This document shows, piece after piece, positions 11,760 through 23,051 of a stretch of 64,000 nt of DNA. The stretch spans positions 38,938,501 to 39,002,500 of the forward strand of contig OX419761.1 of NCBI GenBank assembly GCA_948567375.1, in the 5' to 3' direction. This DNA is from Lunularia cruciata (taxonomy: Eukaryota > Streptophyta > Marchantiopsida > Lunulariales > Lunulariaceae). The notes below the pieces were generated by a model that saw nothing but the letters and a program-made list of their open reading frames with translations, made no database searches and was not told the origin of the DNA. The stretch's first letter is position 1, and the number at the start of each line of letters is the position of its first letter. A program made the position numbers and the translations under genes.

Positions 11760-12849
11760 ATGGGATGGATGGAATTTATGGACCACCAAATCCACTTCCA
11801 CCAAACCATTGGGATTTTTGCATCCAAATACTACCCAAGTATTGTTTCACACAATTCATCACCTCACACTTTGGACAAGATTTTCTACATATGATCACCA
11901 TATCTCAGGAACTCTTGGTGCTTCAAGTTGTAACTTATGGAGAACGGTGGACGTGTTGTTTCTAAGTGTTAATAAATTAGATAGATTGGGAGTGGTGTGA
12001 TAGAGTAGCATCAATGGTGGAAATACTTGATGTTATCCTTGCTATGCAGCAACAAATCGAGCACCTTACTTGATTGTTGGATGAACAAGATCTTCGATGA
12101 CAAGAGCAAGTGGAGAGAGTACCAATTCGATAAGGAGAAGATTGGATCAGATTCCCTAAACCCAAGGTATTTGAAGGCAAGAATCTTTTGGGTTCAGTGG
12201 AGAATTTTGTGTTTGATTGTGAAAGTTATTTTGAAGTTACCAATCTACAAGATGAGCAAAAACAAATTCTCTTGGCTTCTAGCCAATTGGATGGAGTAAC
12301 AAAGCTATGGTGGAGATTCCAAGTAGAGCAAGTGGAATGACAAATTGTCGCACCAATCTTAACATGGGTAGAATTCAAGAGCACAATAATAAGTCGGTTG
12401 TAAGCTATAAATGCCATACGAGCTGCACGAGATAAGTTGGCAAAGTTGAAACAAGTTGGCTCTGTAAGAAGTTACATCACGCAGTTCCAAAACACCATCA
12501 TGCAAATTCCAGATATATTGGAAGGTGAAGCTCTAGATCTGGATTGAAAGCGAGAGCCAAATTAGAGATAACCATGCAAGAGCCACAGCACTTGGAGGAA
12601 GCCATGCGGTTGGTTGAACGTTTTGATTCCTTGGTGGTAACAACTTGGTCTCGACCTCAACCTCCACAGAGCCTACCAATACACTACACACAAGTGGAGG
12701 AGCCAACACTCATGGAGATTGATGCCATTCAACAAAGACCACTTGGCATAGTAGATAGAGAGAAACTGCGACAAAATGGTGGTTGTTTTTATTGTCGCCA
12801 ATTGGAGCATCGCATTGCTAAATGTCCACTCAAGAATGGACGACCTTGA
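11760..12849 (+). pseudogene. Gag of element A
   Basis: Structural protein of the retroelement particle. The readable part includes QLMDGV and KLWWRFQVEQVE-like words in the 5' half and a clean frame 12544-12849 with EEAMRLVERFDSLVV and the zinc knuckle CFYCRQLEHRIAKC (C-x2-C-x4-H-x4-C) near residues 80-94. Stops (for example just before 12544) and frameshifts break the 5' half. Confidence 0.7.
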
Positions 12850-12879
12850 CAAGTTGCCCAAGTGGAGGTTGTGGAGTGG

Positions 12880-13690
12880 AATGATCAAGGAAATAAGGAA
12901 TCCCACTAGGAGATTTCGAGCCGCCTACTGGGAGCTTGATTAGTTCTAATGGGATTGAAGGCTCAACCTGTGCAAGTTTGCTTCACTTGCAAGGTATGAT
13001 ATCTAATCGGGGTTGTAGGATTTTGGTTGATTCTGGAAGTTCAGAGAATTGCATGTCTATGCAAGTAGCAAAGGAATTGGGTATTCCTATCAAGCCAGTG
13101 ATTGGAAGTAGTTTGATGATGGTGGATGGTAGAAAGGGTTCTGCATTCCGCACCTCGCATCCTGTTACCTTCAAGATTGGGAAGGAGTATTTAGAGTGTA
13201 TGAGGTTTGTAGTGGCATGATATCATTCTGGGTCTACCTTGGCTTGAACGTCATAAGGTTCAATTTGATTGGACCCGACGCCAAATTCAAGTACAACACC
13301 AAGGTAGGAATTTTTGATTAGGTTGTCTAGCACCTTTGAGTAAGACACCTAAGAATAGTCAGTCCAAGATGGGAAGTTTGTTGAGAAGGTAGCCATAGAG
13401 CAAACCTTGAAGGAAGTGGAGTCCCAAGATAGGAAGTTTGCCAAGAAGGCAACCATGGAGCAAGCTTGGAAGAGAGATGAGTCCCTAGAAAGGAAGTTTG
13501 TTAGTAAAGCAGCCATAGAGCAAGCTTTGGAGGAAGATAAGTATGTATTCGCGGTGTGGATCAAACCGATTTCACAAGAACAATCTATGGAGGACCGAGA
13601 GCCTCATCAATTAATGGTTGATCAGATAATTAAGGAGTTTGCATACGTGTTTCTGGATGATCTGCCAAAGGGATTACACTCTAATTGAGG
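12880..13690 (+). pseudogene. Aspartic protease region of element A
   Basis: The frame 12936-13220 contains ILVDSGSSENCMS, the retroelement aspartic protease active-site motif (D-S-G), followed by GSSLMMVDGRKGSAF. A linker with three near-repeats of GRKFVKKAxxEQA-type units (about 13366-13530) leads into RT; it is a local expansion absent from E1. A frameshift near 13220 separates protease from the linker frame 13407-13688. Confidence 0.7.
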
Positions 13691-13691
13691 T

Positions 13692-14176
13692 ATGCCCTCC
13701 AAGATTGAGTTATTGCTAGGGAGTACTCCAATGAGTAGACCAATCTATTGGCTCTCACCAAAGGAGTTGGAGGAGTTGCAAACAACACTTACCGAGTTGT
13801 TAGAGAAGGACTTCATACAACATAGTACCTCTACTTGGGGAGTACCGGTACTATTTGTTCCAAAGAAGGATGGAAGACTTAATTTCTGTATTGATTATTG
13901 TGGGCCTAATAAGCAAACCGTGAAGAATGCATATATCTCTTGCCTCGGATCGATGACTTGCTTGATCAACTAAGTGGAGCACGCTACTTTTCCAAGTTGG
14001 ATCTTCGTAGCGGCTATTGGCAAATTCCCATTGAGAGAGAGGATGTGCAAAAGCCTACCTTTCATACAAGGTATGGGCATTTTGAGTGGAGAGTTCTACC
14101 TTTTGGACTCACTAATGCTCTTGCAATCTTCTTGGATCAGATGCATCCGGTGTTGGATGGACTATTGGATCGGTCT
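13692..14176 (+). pseudogene. Reverse transcriptase, N-terminal part (element A)
   Basis: Contains [20 protein letters not shown], then after a frameshift near 13940 [20 protein letters not shown] and GYWQIPI and VLPFGLTNA. These are RT blocks up to the one before the catalytic YxDD, which is missing: at 14176 the sequence enters element B and resumes, beyond B, in the integrase. The RNase H domain is absent. Confidence 0.75.
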
Positions 14177-14867
14177 TGTAACACTCATTTGTGCATGTGT
14201 GTGGTATTGTGATATTTAGCTTGGTATTACAAGTACTTAAGAGATATTATTTATATAGAGATAAAGGATGGTTCTACATTAGTCATGGTTAGCTAAAGTT
14301 AGTCATAGCTAAGATAGAGGGGACCTTACTTTAGAGGAAAAAAAAAAGATGAGCACCACTATTTTGGATTCTAGTGTGTTGACTTGGTATTATTCCTAGG
14401 TGTTTGGCTTTGAGAAAAGAGTTGAGAACTCTTGAGCCTGCAAGCCTTTTTGTTTTGGATTCTTCTTTAGTCCAAGGATAGCCCATGTGATGGAATCCTT
14501 GACTTAGTGGTTGGGTCAAGATAAGATCATATGCTTAGGGGAATATGCCCATGTGAATGGATATTCCTTTTTACTTTTTGACTTTACTTGACTTTTAGCC
14601 TAGTAACTTGAGTTACTCCAGTAATTAGTAACTTTGGTACGTAACTATTTCACAAGTATATAACAAGGGGTGAGGAGATACTCATCATCCTTTCAATTGC
14701 AACTATCTTTCTCTCATTGAGTTCTTTAGTGAGCAATGTCTTGAGTCTTGGAGTGTTAGCCTTGGATGAGTATGATGGAGTTGGGGTTCCTTGCCTTCTT
14801 AGTCCATGGTGCGCTACCATAATAGCCATCAGAGGTTCATCCTGAGTGAGAGACAGGCCGGCTCACA
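14177..14867 (+). repeat. 5' LTR of element B
   Basis: Starts TGTAACACTCATTTG and ends GGCTCACA. A TATATAA box is at 14657-14663. The end is set by comparison with the 3' LTR and the solo copy at 35809-36477. Confidence 0.8.
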
Positions 14868-15700
14868 TTTTTGGTTTCATTACCGAGACCTCTCTAGGAG
14901 ATAAGATAATGTTCTACGTTCAATTTTACATTAGGCAGAAGGAGACTATGAGAGCTCACTTGGAGAGAATATTAGGAGAAGAGAGGGCTGAACTTATGTT
15001 AGAGAATCAAGATCCATTTGTATACTCTGTAGTTCATTATGATATTTTTGAGGTGATTTTGTACACCTTATATACATGAGAGGATTTGGAGAGATTGTGT
15101 GAGGTGGATTGCAGATTTTGGGAATTAAGGTGATTTTGGGCAAAAACTCAAGTTTAAGATCTGGACTTGAAATTTCTACATATGATAGCTTGGGTTATCT
15201 TTCAGTTATCACACTTGAAATTATTGTGAGAGCTACTATGTGCACTGGGCTAGAAGTTTTGAAAGTTGATAGGGTAAACTGCTCCTACAACTGCATGCTC
15301 TCTGGAAAATTGTACATAGTCTGCCATTTCTTCAATTTTCAGTGAATTATTCTGAAAATTCCCAAGAAAATTAAATTCATTGTATATTGCTTGCTGCCAC
15401 AAAAATTAGAGAGAGATCATTCTTGCACAAGGAGTTATGAGTTTTTGAAGGGAAGGGGGTGGTTTTCAAACCAAATTTGGAATATGTGTGCTGAATAGAG
15501 AGGTGTCTAGGCCAAATGGCTTAATGAACAGATCTGAAATTTTGCAAGGAGGGATACCCTAGAGTTGTGATCAATTGTGAAAAATTTCAGAGGACTGTGA
15601 TATACAAGTTGGTAAATTGAGTGACATTGCGAGGAAGTGTTAATTATGCATGAGGAGTTTGAGAGCAACAAAAAGCATATTTGAGTGTTTAGATTCATCT
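14868..15700 (+). other. Long leader of element B with decayed primer site
   Basis: TTGGTTTCATTACCGAGACC just inside the LTR resembles the plant Tat/Athila primer site TTGGCGCCGTTGCCGGGG, with the C and G positions changed to T and A as expected from methylcytosine decay. The rest of the leader has no long coherent frame. Confidence 0.4.
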
Positions 15701-15707
15701 TGGGAAC

Positions 15708-16019
15708 ATGGAAGGTCATCAAGAGTGGAAATTGAGACTATTCAAGGTTCCTAAAGGGTTTGAGGTGATTTTAGGGGTGGATTTGAAGAAAAGAGAGTTT
15801 ACAATAGAATTTGAAGAGAGTGTTGAGAGGATGCAAAAACCTATGCCACTTGGAGGAAAAAGTGAGTCTAAGTGCTTTCTATGTGAAGAGAAGGGACATA
15901 AGGCAAGTTCATGTCCATTGACCTTTGAGAGCAAGAGATTGAGGGAAAGGAGAGGCTTACTTGACTTGGGTTTTCATGTTGGACCTTCTTCACCCAAGAT
16001 TGGGAGGGAGAAGATCTAA
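15708..16019 (+). CDS. Small zinc-knuckle ORF upstream of gag in element B
   Basis: A 103-codon open frame before the main gag. It has a hydrophilic, Lys/Glu-rich N-terminal half and a zinc knuckle CFLCEEKGHKASSC (C-x2-C-x4-H-x4-C) at about residues 56-69. Zinc knuckles of this kind bind nucleic acid in retroelement Gag proteins. Because B has a second, separate knuckle in its gag at about 17250, this frame may be an extra leader gene or a captured or duplicated gag end. The start codon is the first Met after an in-frame stop; expression is unproven. Confidence 0.45.
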   Translation: MEGHQEWKLRLFKVPKGFEVILGVDLKKREFTIEFEESVERMQKPMPLGGKSESKCFLCEEKGHKASSCPLTFESKRLRERRGLLDLGFHVGPSSPKIGREKI

Positions 16020-16414
16020 GACCAAGGAGTTGTGTGAGGTTTGTGGAGTGGAAGAACTTCCAAAAAGACATGAGTGTAGTGGAGTAAAAGAACTTTTGGA
16101 GACTTTGGTGAAGGATCTTGGAGAGAGTCTTAGTACAGCTATAGAAATACTATCACCTTCATCAGCTAGTTCTCAAGATTAGTGATGGAGATAATCTTTC
16201 AACTTATGGATAAACTATCCATGAGGGTTCGATTAATATGCACTCTAGGATTTGATATTGCTATAGAAATCTTAGAGCAACCTGAGCCTTTTGTGTTCCC
16301 TAGGGTGGATTACTCTCAAATGGTGTTAGTCACGTACATACTCTATTAATTATAGAGTGAGAGAAAAAAAAGAGAAAAAAAAATTGAGAGAAAGAAAGAT
16401 AGTGAGAGGTTAAG

Positions 16415-18031
16415 ATGGAGAAACTTCCGGTTTTCTTTGGCAAGGATGGAAAAGATGTGGAGGCCTTTGTGAGAGACTTCAAGAGAGCTTGCATAGGAAA
16501 AAATGAGAGGAGGAAAAATGAGTGGGCCTCATTATTACCATATTTCTTTGAGGATGCAGCACTTACATGGTATGAGTCAGAATACCAAAAAAGAGAGAGG
16601 AGAGATGGGGAAGAGGAGTCTTGGGAGACTTTGACTTCATCACTCATTGAGAACTTTCTTCCTGATGAGAGTTATGAGAGATTGATGAGTGAGGTTACCT
16701 TTCTCAAGCAAGGAGATGGAGAGAAAGTGAGGGTCTATGTGGAAAGAGTGGAAAAGTTAGAGTCCAGATTTCACATAGTGTTGAGGAACGGTAAAGATGA
16801 TGTGGAGACTACTATGATTGGCATAGGGGCCATGCTCACCAAGAATTTTGTGGGAGGATTGAGATGATAGATTAGAAGCAAGGTGAGATATGAGAAACCT
16901 TCTTCCAAGGTCCAAGCTATCAAGATTGCAATTCGTATGGAGGAGAGTTTGGAAGGGGATGAGAGTGATTTGGTGGTGAAGGAGGTTGTGCATCCTCCTC
17001 AAGGCTACAATTATGGTGGAACTTTTGATACTTTGGTGGCAAGGGTTGCACCACAAGTAGTAGTTGCTCCAGTTCTTGCACCTCCGCCAAAGGATCCACT
17101 TCAAACCATCACAGAACAACTTGCGGATCTCAAGATCAATATGGTGCAACTATGGGAGAAGAGAGAGGTAGATCAGAATGTAGGGAGAGGGCCTAGGAGT
17201 TATGGAAACTATCCATATAGAGGAGGCCAACCAGCTAATAATTTCAATGATAGAAATTTTTTTGGTTGTGGAGGAAGAGGCCATATCCAAAGGAATTGCC
17301 CAAATTCCACTTACCATGGAGGAAGGGGTTATGAGGGAGCCAATAGAGGGATAGAGGGAGGTAGTGAAACCCAAGTGGCTCCTAATCTAAAAAAAGGTAA
17401 GGAGATAGCATCCATAAATGTGGTTGAAGACAAGTATGAGAAAAGAGAGTGCTCAAACTCCAAGGGTCTTAATTTGGAGCTTTTGGCACAAGAGAAGAAG
17501 AGAGCTCGTTTTGCAAAGGATGTTCACTCTTCTCAAGGATTTACTCCAAGCAAGGATACTCCTATGTCTACTAGGAGCACTTGCACCTCAACACCATCAA
17601 CAACAAAGACTCCAAGGAAGAAGTTTGGGATGGAGGACTTCTTGATCTCAAAGCAACAATGGAACTACAATGTGTTAGAGGATGTTGGTAGTCACAAGGC
17701 TAACATCATAGTGGGCCAATTGATTACTTTGAACCTTACCTTGAGAGAGGAGCTTAAAGGTGGTTTGAGTTCTACAAGGAACAAGAGGAAGAAGAAGGCA
17801 AAAGCTCTAGTATCAATGGGGTTGGTGGATGCCAAGCCAGCACCATGGGAGGCTTGTGAATATGCCTCCAAGATTGATGTGAGAGTGAATGGTCACAACA
17901 TCAAGGATGCATTGGTTGATGGAGGATCAGTAGTAAATGCAATATCAGAAAGGTTGATGAAGAAGTTGGGTATGATATCCTCAAGACCTTCAGCATTTGT
18001 GGTGAGCATGGCAAACAAGGAACAAGTTTGA
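16415..18031 (+). pseudogene. Gag and protease start of element B
   Basis: Two open frames (16415-16867 and 16883-18031) separated by a single stop region encode a gag: LPVFFGKDGKDVEAFVRDF, ALTWYESEYQ and LIENFLPDESYERL match retrotransposon gag. The knuckle near 17255-17295 reads FFGCGGRGHIQRNC: the first Cys is replaced by Phe, so zinc binding is probably lost. The protease motif near 17905-17940 is DALVDGGSVVNAIS, with D-G-G instead of the usual D-S/T-G. Confidence 0.7.
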
Positions 18032-18040
18032 CCAGTAGGG

Positions 18041-18436
18041 ATGATGGATAAAGTGGTAGTTTCAGTTATGGGAGTTCAAAATCTCATGACTTTTCAAGTC
18101 TTGAAGGATTCAAGCTATGACTTACTTCTTGGGAGACCATGGTTGAGAGCAGCATGCACAATTGATCGATGGCACAAAAGGTACTTGAGGATTGGGCCAT
18201 CAAACCATAGAGTCACAGTTCCTGTGACTAACACCACCAACACTTCACATTCAAATACACCATCTTCTAATTATTGGGAATTAGATTCTGAAGAAGGAGC
18301 TTCAGGTGTGTACACAAGCATGGAAGAAGAGACTTCCACGGAGGAGGATGAATCTGAATTTGATTCAGATGTGTATCCCTTGTGTGCTATGGATTTTGCA
18401 CCTAAGCCAAAGGTTTTAAAGGACCTAGATAAATGA
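18041..18436 (+). pseudogene. Protease-RT linker of element B
   Basis: Continues the protease domain after a stop near 18030: SSYDLLLGRPWLRAACTID is the conserved C-terminal protease block of Ty3/Gypsy pol. A long acidic Ser/Glu/Asp-rich linker follows up to the stop near 18434. Confidence 0.65.
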
Positions 18437-18439
18437 CCA

Positions 18440-19425
18440 TTGACACTTGAGGAGGTAGATAGAAGGTTAGCTACCCTCAAGTATGGCCCAAATGTTACCA
18501 AGGAAGAGAAGGTGAGATTTGAGGAGATTTTCCGCAAGTTCATCCATGTTTTTGCTTTCAATTACAAGGATTTGAAGGAAGTCACCTTGGAGGAGCACAA
18601 GATAGAGATGGAGTCACATGCAAGACCAATCCGCCAAAAGCAACATTGCATTAGCCCACCAATATCTTTGGTTGTGAAGGAGTAGATTGATAAGCTCAAG
18701 GAAGTTGGATTTATCTTTGAGGTGGAGAATTCAGAATGGATGTCTCCAATTGTCATTGTGAAGAAAAAGAATGGTAAGCTTTGGGTATGTGTGGATCACA
18801 AGAAGCTCAATGTTGTTACCAAGAAAGACTACTACCCATTGCCATTCATTGATGAGACTTGGAGGAGGTTGCAGGTCATGAGAGTTACAACTTTGGAGAT
18901 GGTTATAATGGATATAACCAAATCAAGATTGCACTTGAGCATCAACAACTCACCACATTCACCACATCTTGGGGAACTTACGCTTTCAAGGTCATGCCTT
19001 TTGGGCTTTGCAATGCTCCAGCCACATTCCAATGGTTTATGAATAAGGTATTTGAATCTTTCATTGGAAAATTTGTGAGAGACTTCATTGATGACTTTTG
19101 TGTCTATGGGAGCAAGGAGGAGCACTTTGAGCACCTAATCAAGGTCTTGCAACGCTTGGATGAGGCAAATGCATCACTCAACCCAGAGAAGTGCATTTTT
19201 GGATGTGAAGAAGGTCTACTTTTGGGGCACATCATCTCCAAGGATGGAATAGCAGTTGATCTAGAGAAGGTGAGGAAAATCTCAGACCTTCAATTCCCTT
19301 CAAGCTCGACCAAGTTACACCAATTCTTGGAGATGGTTGGATTCTATAGGAGATTTATCTTCTCATTTTCCAACAAGGCTTATGCATTGACCATCTACAT
19401 GAAGAAGGGTGTAGATTACATGTGA
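18440..19425 (+). pseudogene. Reverse transcriptase of element B
   Basis: RT blocks in order: SEWMSPIVIVKKKNGKLWVC, KDYYPLPFIDE, then (frameshift near 18860) YNQIKIALEHQQLTTFTT and VMPFGLCNAPATFQ, then the catalytic FIDDFCVYG, then LLLGHIISKDGIAVD. A stop after 18685 and frameshifts disable it. The F-I-D-D form is typical of Tat/Athila-like elements rather than chromoviruses. Confidence 0.8.
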
Positions 19426-20071
19426 TTTTGGAGGACAAGGAGGCTCTCAAAGCTTTTGAGGAGCTCAAGCAATCACTTGTTGTAGCTCTAATTCTTGCTA
19501 AACCTGATTGGAGTAAACCTTTCATCCTCTACACTGATGCTTCTAATGTAGCTATAGGATACACTCTTAGTCAATTAGAGCAAGATTAGCATGATCATCC
19601 AATAGCTTATGCTAGTAGGCAGATGGTTTTAGTAGAGAAGAACTACTCTGTCACAGAGAGAGAAGGGTTGGCAATGATCTTTGGTCTCAAGAAGTTAGAC
19701 ACTACTTGATTGGAAGGAAAGCCACCATTGTCATAGATTACAAGGCTTTGAAGTACATCTTCAACAAGCCTAATGTTGAAGGGAGATTAGCAAGGTGGAT
19801 GATACTCTTGTCTGAGTATGACTACACCATTGAGGATAGACCAGAAAAGAAACATGCAAATGCTGATTTGTTATGTAGGAGCTATGATCATGATGGAGAT
19901 GAGCTAGTGGATGATTCCTTCTCGGATGAGGAGCTCATGACAATCTCAGTCACTCAAGAGATTTCAATGGAGTACAAGGAGATTGTGGATTTTGTGACAA
20001 GAGGTAAGTATCCAAAAGGGATGCATGCTAGGGAGAGGAAGGCCTTTGCAGCAAGATCTAGACCTTAGACA
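19426..20071 (+). pseudogene. RNase H region of element B
   Basis: ILYTDASNVAIGYTLSQ (catalytic Asp in YTDAS), IAYASRQM and YSVTEREGLAMIFGLKK lie between 19520 and 19700, then KATIVIDYKALKYIFNKPN and ADLLCRS up to about 19880. Internal stops are present. Confidence 0.75.
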
Positions 20072-20644
20072 ATGGTGGAGGATATTTTTTCACCAAGGAG
20101 CAGATGGTCTACTTCGAAGAGTAGCGGGACAACCATGAAGACTTCCACCAGATATTCTCCATTTCAATTGGTATATGGTATTGAGTCTACCCTACCTATT
20201 CACTTTGATCTTCCTACCTTCCAAAGCATTCATAGGATATTGAAGAAAGCACAAGGAGGTGATGCATAGAAGTCAAGGAAGGAACAACTCATGGAGTTGG
20301 AAGAGGCAAGAGCAGTTGCTATGGTTTGAGTGGAGCAAGCCCAAAGGAAACAAAAGGAGAGCTATGACAAGAAGCAAGGCAAGAAGAAGGTGGAGCCTTT
20401 CAAAGAAGGTGATTGGGTAATGTTGTTTGATTCCATTTGATTCAAGAGAGTGCAAAAGAAGTTTTTGCCTAAGTACTTTAGACCTTTCATAGTGGACAAG
20501 GTGTGGGGCAATTACACCTATGATCTCAAGGAGTTGGGAGGAAGACACTTTGATAGGATTAACCATGATAAGTTGAAGATGTACCATAGAAAGTAGAGAG
20601 ACCTTCACTTTGAGGACAAAGTGAAAACTAAGTCCGGGAGTAAA
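20072..20644 (+). pseudogene. Truncated integrase tail of element B
   Basis: After RNase H the integrase core is almost entirely missing. What remains is STRYSPFQLVYGIESTLPI near 20140-20200, then the post-integrase part with EGDWVMLFDS and KFLPKYFRPFIVDKV. The purine-rich GTCCGGGAGTAAA next to the 3' LTR may be the polypurine tract. Confidence 0.65.
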
Positions 20645-21336
20645 TGTAACACCCATTTGTGCATGTGTGTGGTATTGTGATATTTAGCTTGGTATTACAA
20701 GTATTTGAGAGATATTATTTATATAGAGATAAAGGATGGTTCTACATTAGTCATGGTTAGCTAAAGTTAGTCATAGCTAAGATAGAGGGGACCTTACTTT
20801 AGAGGAAAAAAAAAAGATGAGCACCACTATTTTGGATTCTAGTGTGTTGACTTGGTATTATTCCTAGGTGTTTGGCTTTGAGAAAAGAGTTGAGAACTCT
20901 TGGGCCCGCAAGCCTTTTTGTTTTGGATTCTTCTTTAGTCCAAGGATAGCCCATGTGAAGGAATCCTTGACTTAGTGGTTGGGTCAAGATAAGATCGTAT
21001 GCTTAGGGGAATATGCCCATGTGAATGGATATTTCTTTTTAATTTTTGACTTTACTTGACTTTTAGCCTAGTAACTTGAGTTACTCCAATAATTAATAAC
21101 TTTGGTACGTAACTATTTCACAAGTATATAAACAAGGGGTGAGGAGATATTCATCATCCTTTCATTTGCAACTATCTCTCTCTCATTGAGTTCTCTAGTG
21201 AGCAATGTCTTGAGTCTTGGAGTGTTAGCCTTGGATGAGTATGATGGAGTTGGGGTTCCTTGCCTTCTTAGTCCATGGTGCGCTACCATAATAGCCATCA
21301 GAGGTTCATCCTGAGTGAGAGACATGATGGCTCATA
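20645..21336 (+). repeat. 3' LTR of element B
   Basis: Close match to 14177-14867 with scattered substitutions. TATATAAA at 21125-21132. Ends CTCATA where the others have CTCACA. Confidence 0.8.
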
Positions 21337-22612
21337 GGTCACATGGGTGTGGACAAGACCTTGAGTACCCTCCAACGTCAATGGTGGTGGCCCAACATGA
21401 CACGAGATGTTCAAGAACTTATCTGATTGTGTGAGAGCTGCCAACGTAACAAGGCCAGCAAGCAAAAGTCAAGTGGACTCCTTCAACCACTTGTCGTTCC
21501 ATCCGCTAGCTGGGAGCATGTGAGCTTGGATCTCATATAATCCTTGCCAAAGACAAAACAAGGACACACCGCAATAGTGGTGTTTGTGGATAAGCTTAGT
21601 AAGCAAATCCACTTGGCACCAACTTGTGATACCGTGGATGCTCCAACCTTAGTGCAAATCTACTTCAGCAATGTCTTCAAGCATCATGGGATGCCATGTG
21701 TACTCATCTCTGACTGTGATCCTTGATTTACCGTGAAGTTTTGGCAAGCACTCTTCCAGATACTCGGCACCAAGCTTATTTTGTCCATAGCCTATCATCC
21801 TCAAATTGATGGACAAACCAAACGTGCAAATCATACATTGGAGGATATGTTGCGTGCTTTTGTCAATGTCCACCATACCAATTAGGATGAATGTCTTGCA
21901 TTTGCAGAATTTGCCTACAACAATTCCAAATAGGCAAGCATCGGATTTTTTCCTTTCTTTCTCAATTTTGGCCAAGATTTGCTTGTTCTAGATTCTCTTC
22001 TTTCTCCTCCTCCATCTCAAGTTCCTCATACTTCCACATTCTTGACCACTATATCCCAATCTCTCCAACAAGCAAAGTCTCACCTCCTTGTTGCTCAGAA
22101 CCGCCAAAAACAATATGCGTACTACCATTGTTGTGATCTCACCTTTGAAATTGGTGATAAAGTCATGTTATCCTCTAGTAACCTCCCTCTCCCAATTGAC
22201 ACCCAAGTTTGTAAACTTGCCCCTAATTGGATAGGACCCTTTGATATCACCCAAATTGTCTCTCCTATTGCTTATCGACTTGCCTTTCCTTGCCTTGTCA
22301 CATGCGTATCCATCTTGTCTTTCATGTTTCCAAGTTGAAACCCTTTATTCCTAACCCCTCTTCCTTTTCCTCTCAAGTCCAACTTCCCCCTCTTCCTGTC
22401 CCTATCAATGATCATGAGGAGTACAAAGTTGATTGTATCCTCGTGCGTTGCCATATTCAACGAGGCTGTCGCCAACATACAAAGTACAAGGTCCTTTGGA
22501 AAGGGTATCCCCTTCATGATTCCACATGGGAACCTCTTTCTCACCTCCAAAATGCACAAATGGCCACCCAAGAATTTGAAGCTTCATTGGTGACAATGAC
22601 ATCACCAACTAG
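21337..22612 (+). pseudogene. Integrase and chromodomain of element A
   Basis: Resumes element A after B. Integrase: HMGVDKTLSTLQRQWWWPNM in broken frame, VVFVDKLSKQIHLAP, NVFKHHGMPCVLISD and ILSIAYHPQIDGQTKRANHT; catalytic Asp positions are partly readable. The tail has DTQVCKLAPNWIGPFDITQI. A chromodomain near 22470-22560 reads TKYKVLWKGYPLHDSTWEPL, which marks A as a chromovirus; such domains direct integration to particular histone marks. Several stops (for example near 21724 and 21882) break the frame. Confidence 0.8.
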
Positions 22613-22625
22613 CGGCAGGGGAATA

Positions 22626-23051
22626 TGTAACAATATGGAGTTTAGCGACAAAGTTAGTCGGGCTCACAAAGTAGCACATAAGACAAATTAGCCTAAAATA
22701 TTCCAAAATTATCTAGGAAGATTCTTGGGAAACTTCCCAGCTGGCTTAGCTTGCACCTCAAGTAAGTAGCTTCTAGAAGGAAGCTTCTAGAAGCTTCCAA
22801 CTAGCTTAGCTTGCACGCCAAGTAGACGGCTTCTAGAAGGAAGCTTCTTGAGAAGCTTCCTAGTTAACTTGGCTTGCACTCTAAGAAAGCAGCTTGAGGA
22901 AGCTTCTTGAGAAGCTTCTCAAGGGCCTTGTATGCTACCTACAAATACCAAAGCCAAAGCTCATGCTAGGCATTTGGAATTTTCCCTCATTCAAGTGTCC
23001 CAATCTGAGTTTCCATTCTCCTATTTCTCTCCTCGGATTTGGTCTTTTACA
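22626..23051 (+). repeat. 3' LTR of element A
   Basis: Matches 11318-11742. Preceded by a GCAGGGGAA polypurine tract. Followed by ATCAT (23052-23056). Confidence 0.85.
22780..22797. promoter_or_regulatory. Four-unit heat shock element in element A 3' LTR
   Basis: The same GAA-TTC-GAA-TTC array as at 11471-11488, conserved between the two LTRs. Confidence 0.6.

Larger units (their letters stand above)
14177..21336 (+). mobile_element. Ty3/Gypsy element B nested in A
   Basis: LTRs of about 691 bp (14177-14867 and 20645-21336), nearly identical by eye, bracket gag, protease, RT, RNase H and a small integrase remnant. The flanks share GGTC (14172-14175 and 21337-21340), a plausible 4-bp target duplication. 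Tat/Athila-like traits are the FIDDFCVYG form of the RT catalytic box and a degenerate TTGGCGCC-type primer site. Most of the integrase is missing, so it cannot move by itself. The LTR similarity suggests this is one of the youngest insertions here. Confidence 0.85.
11318..23051 (+). mobile_element. Ty3/Gypsy chromovirus A (host of element B)
   Basis: LTRs of 425-426 bp (11318-11742 and 22626-23051), both TG...CA, are flanked by a perfect 5-bp duplication ATCAT. A tRNA-iMet primer site, gag with zinc knuckle, protease, RT, integrase and chromodomain follow in order. A segment covering the end of RT, RNase H and the start of integrase is missing, and element B sits exactly at that join. All frames carry lesions, so the copy is not autonomous. 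Confidence 0.88.
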
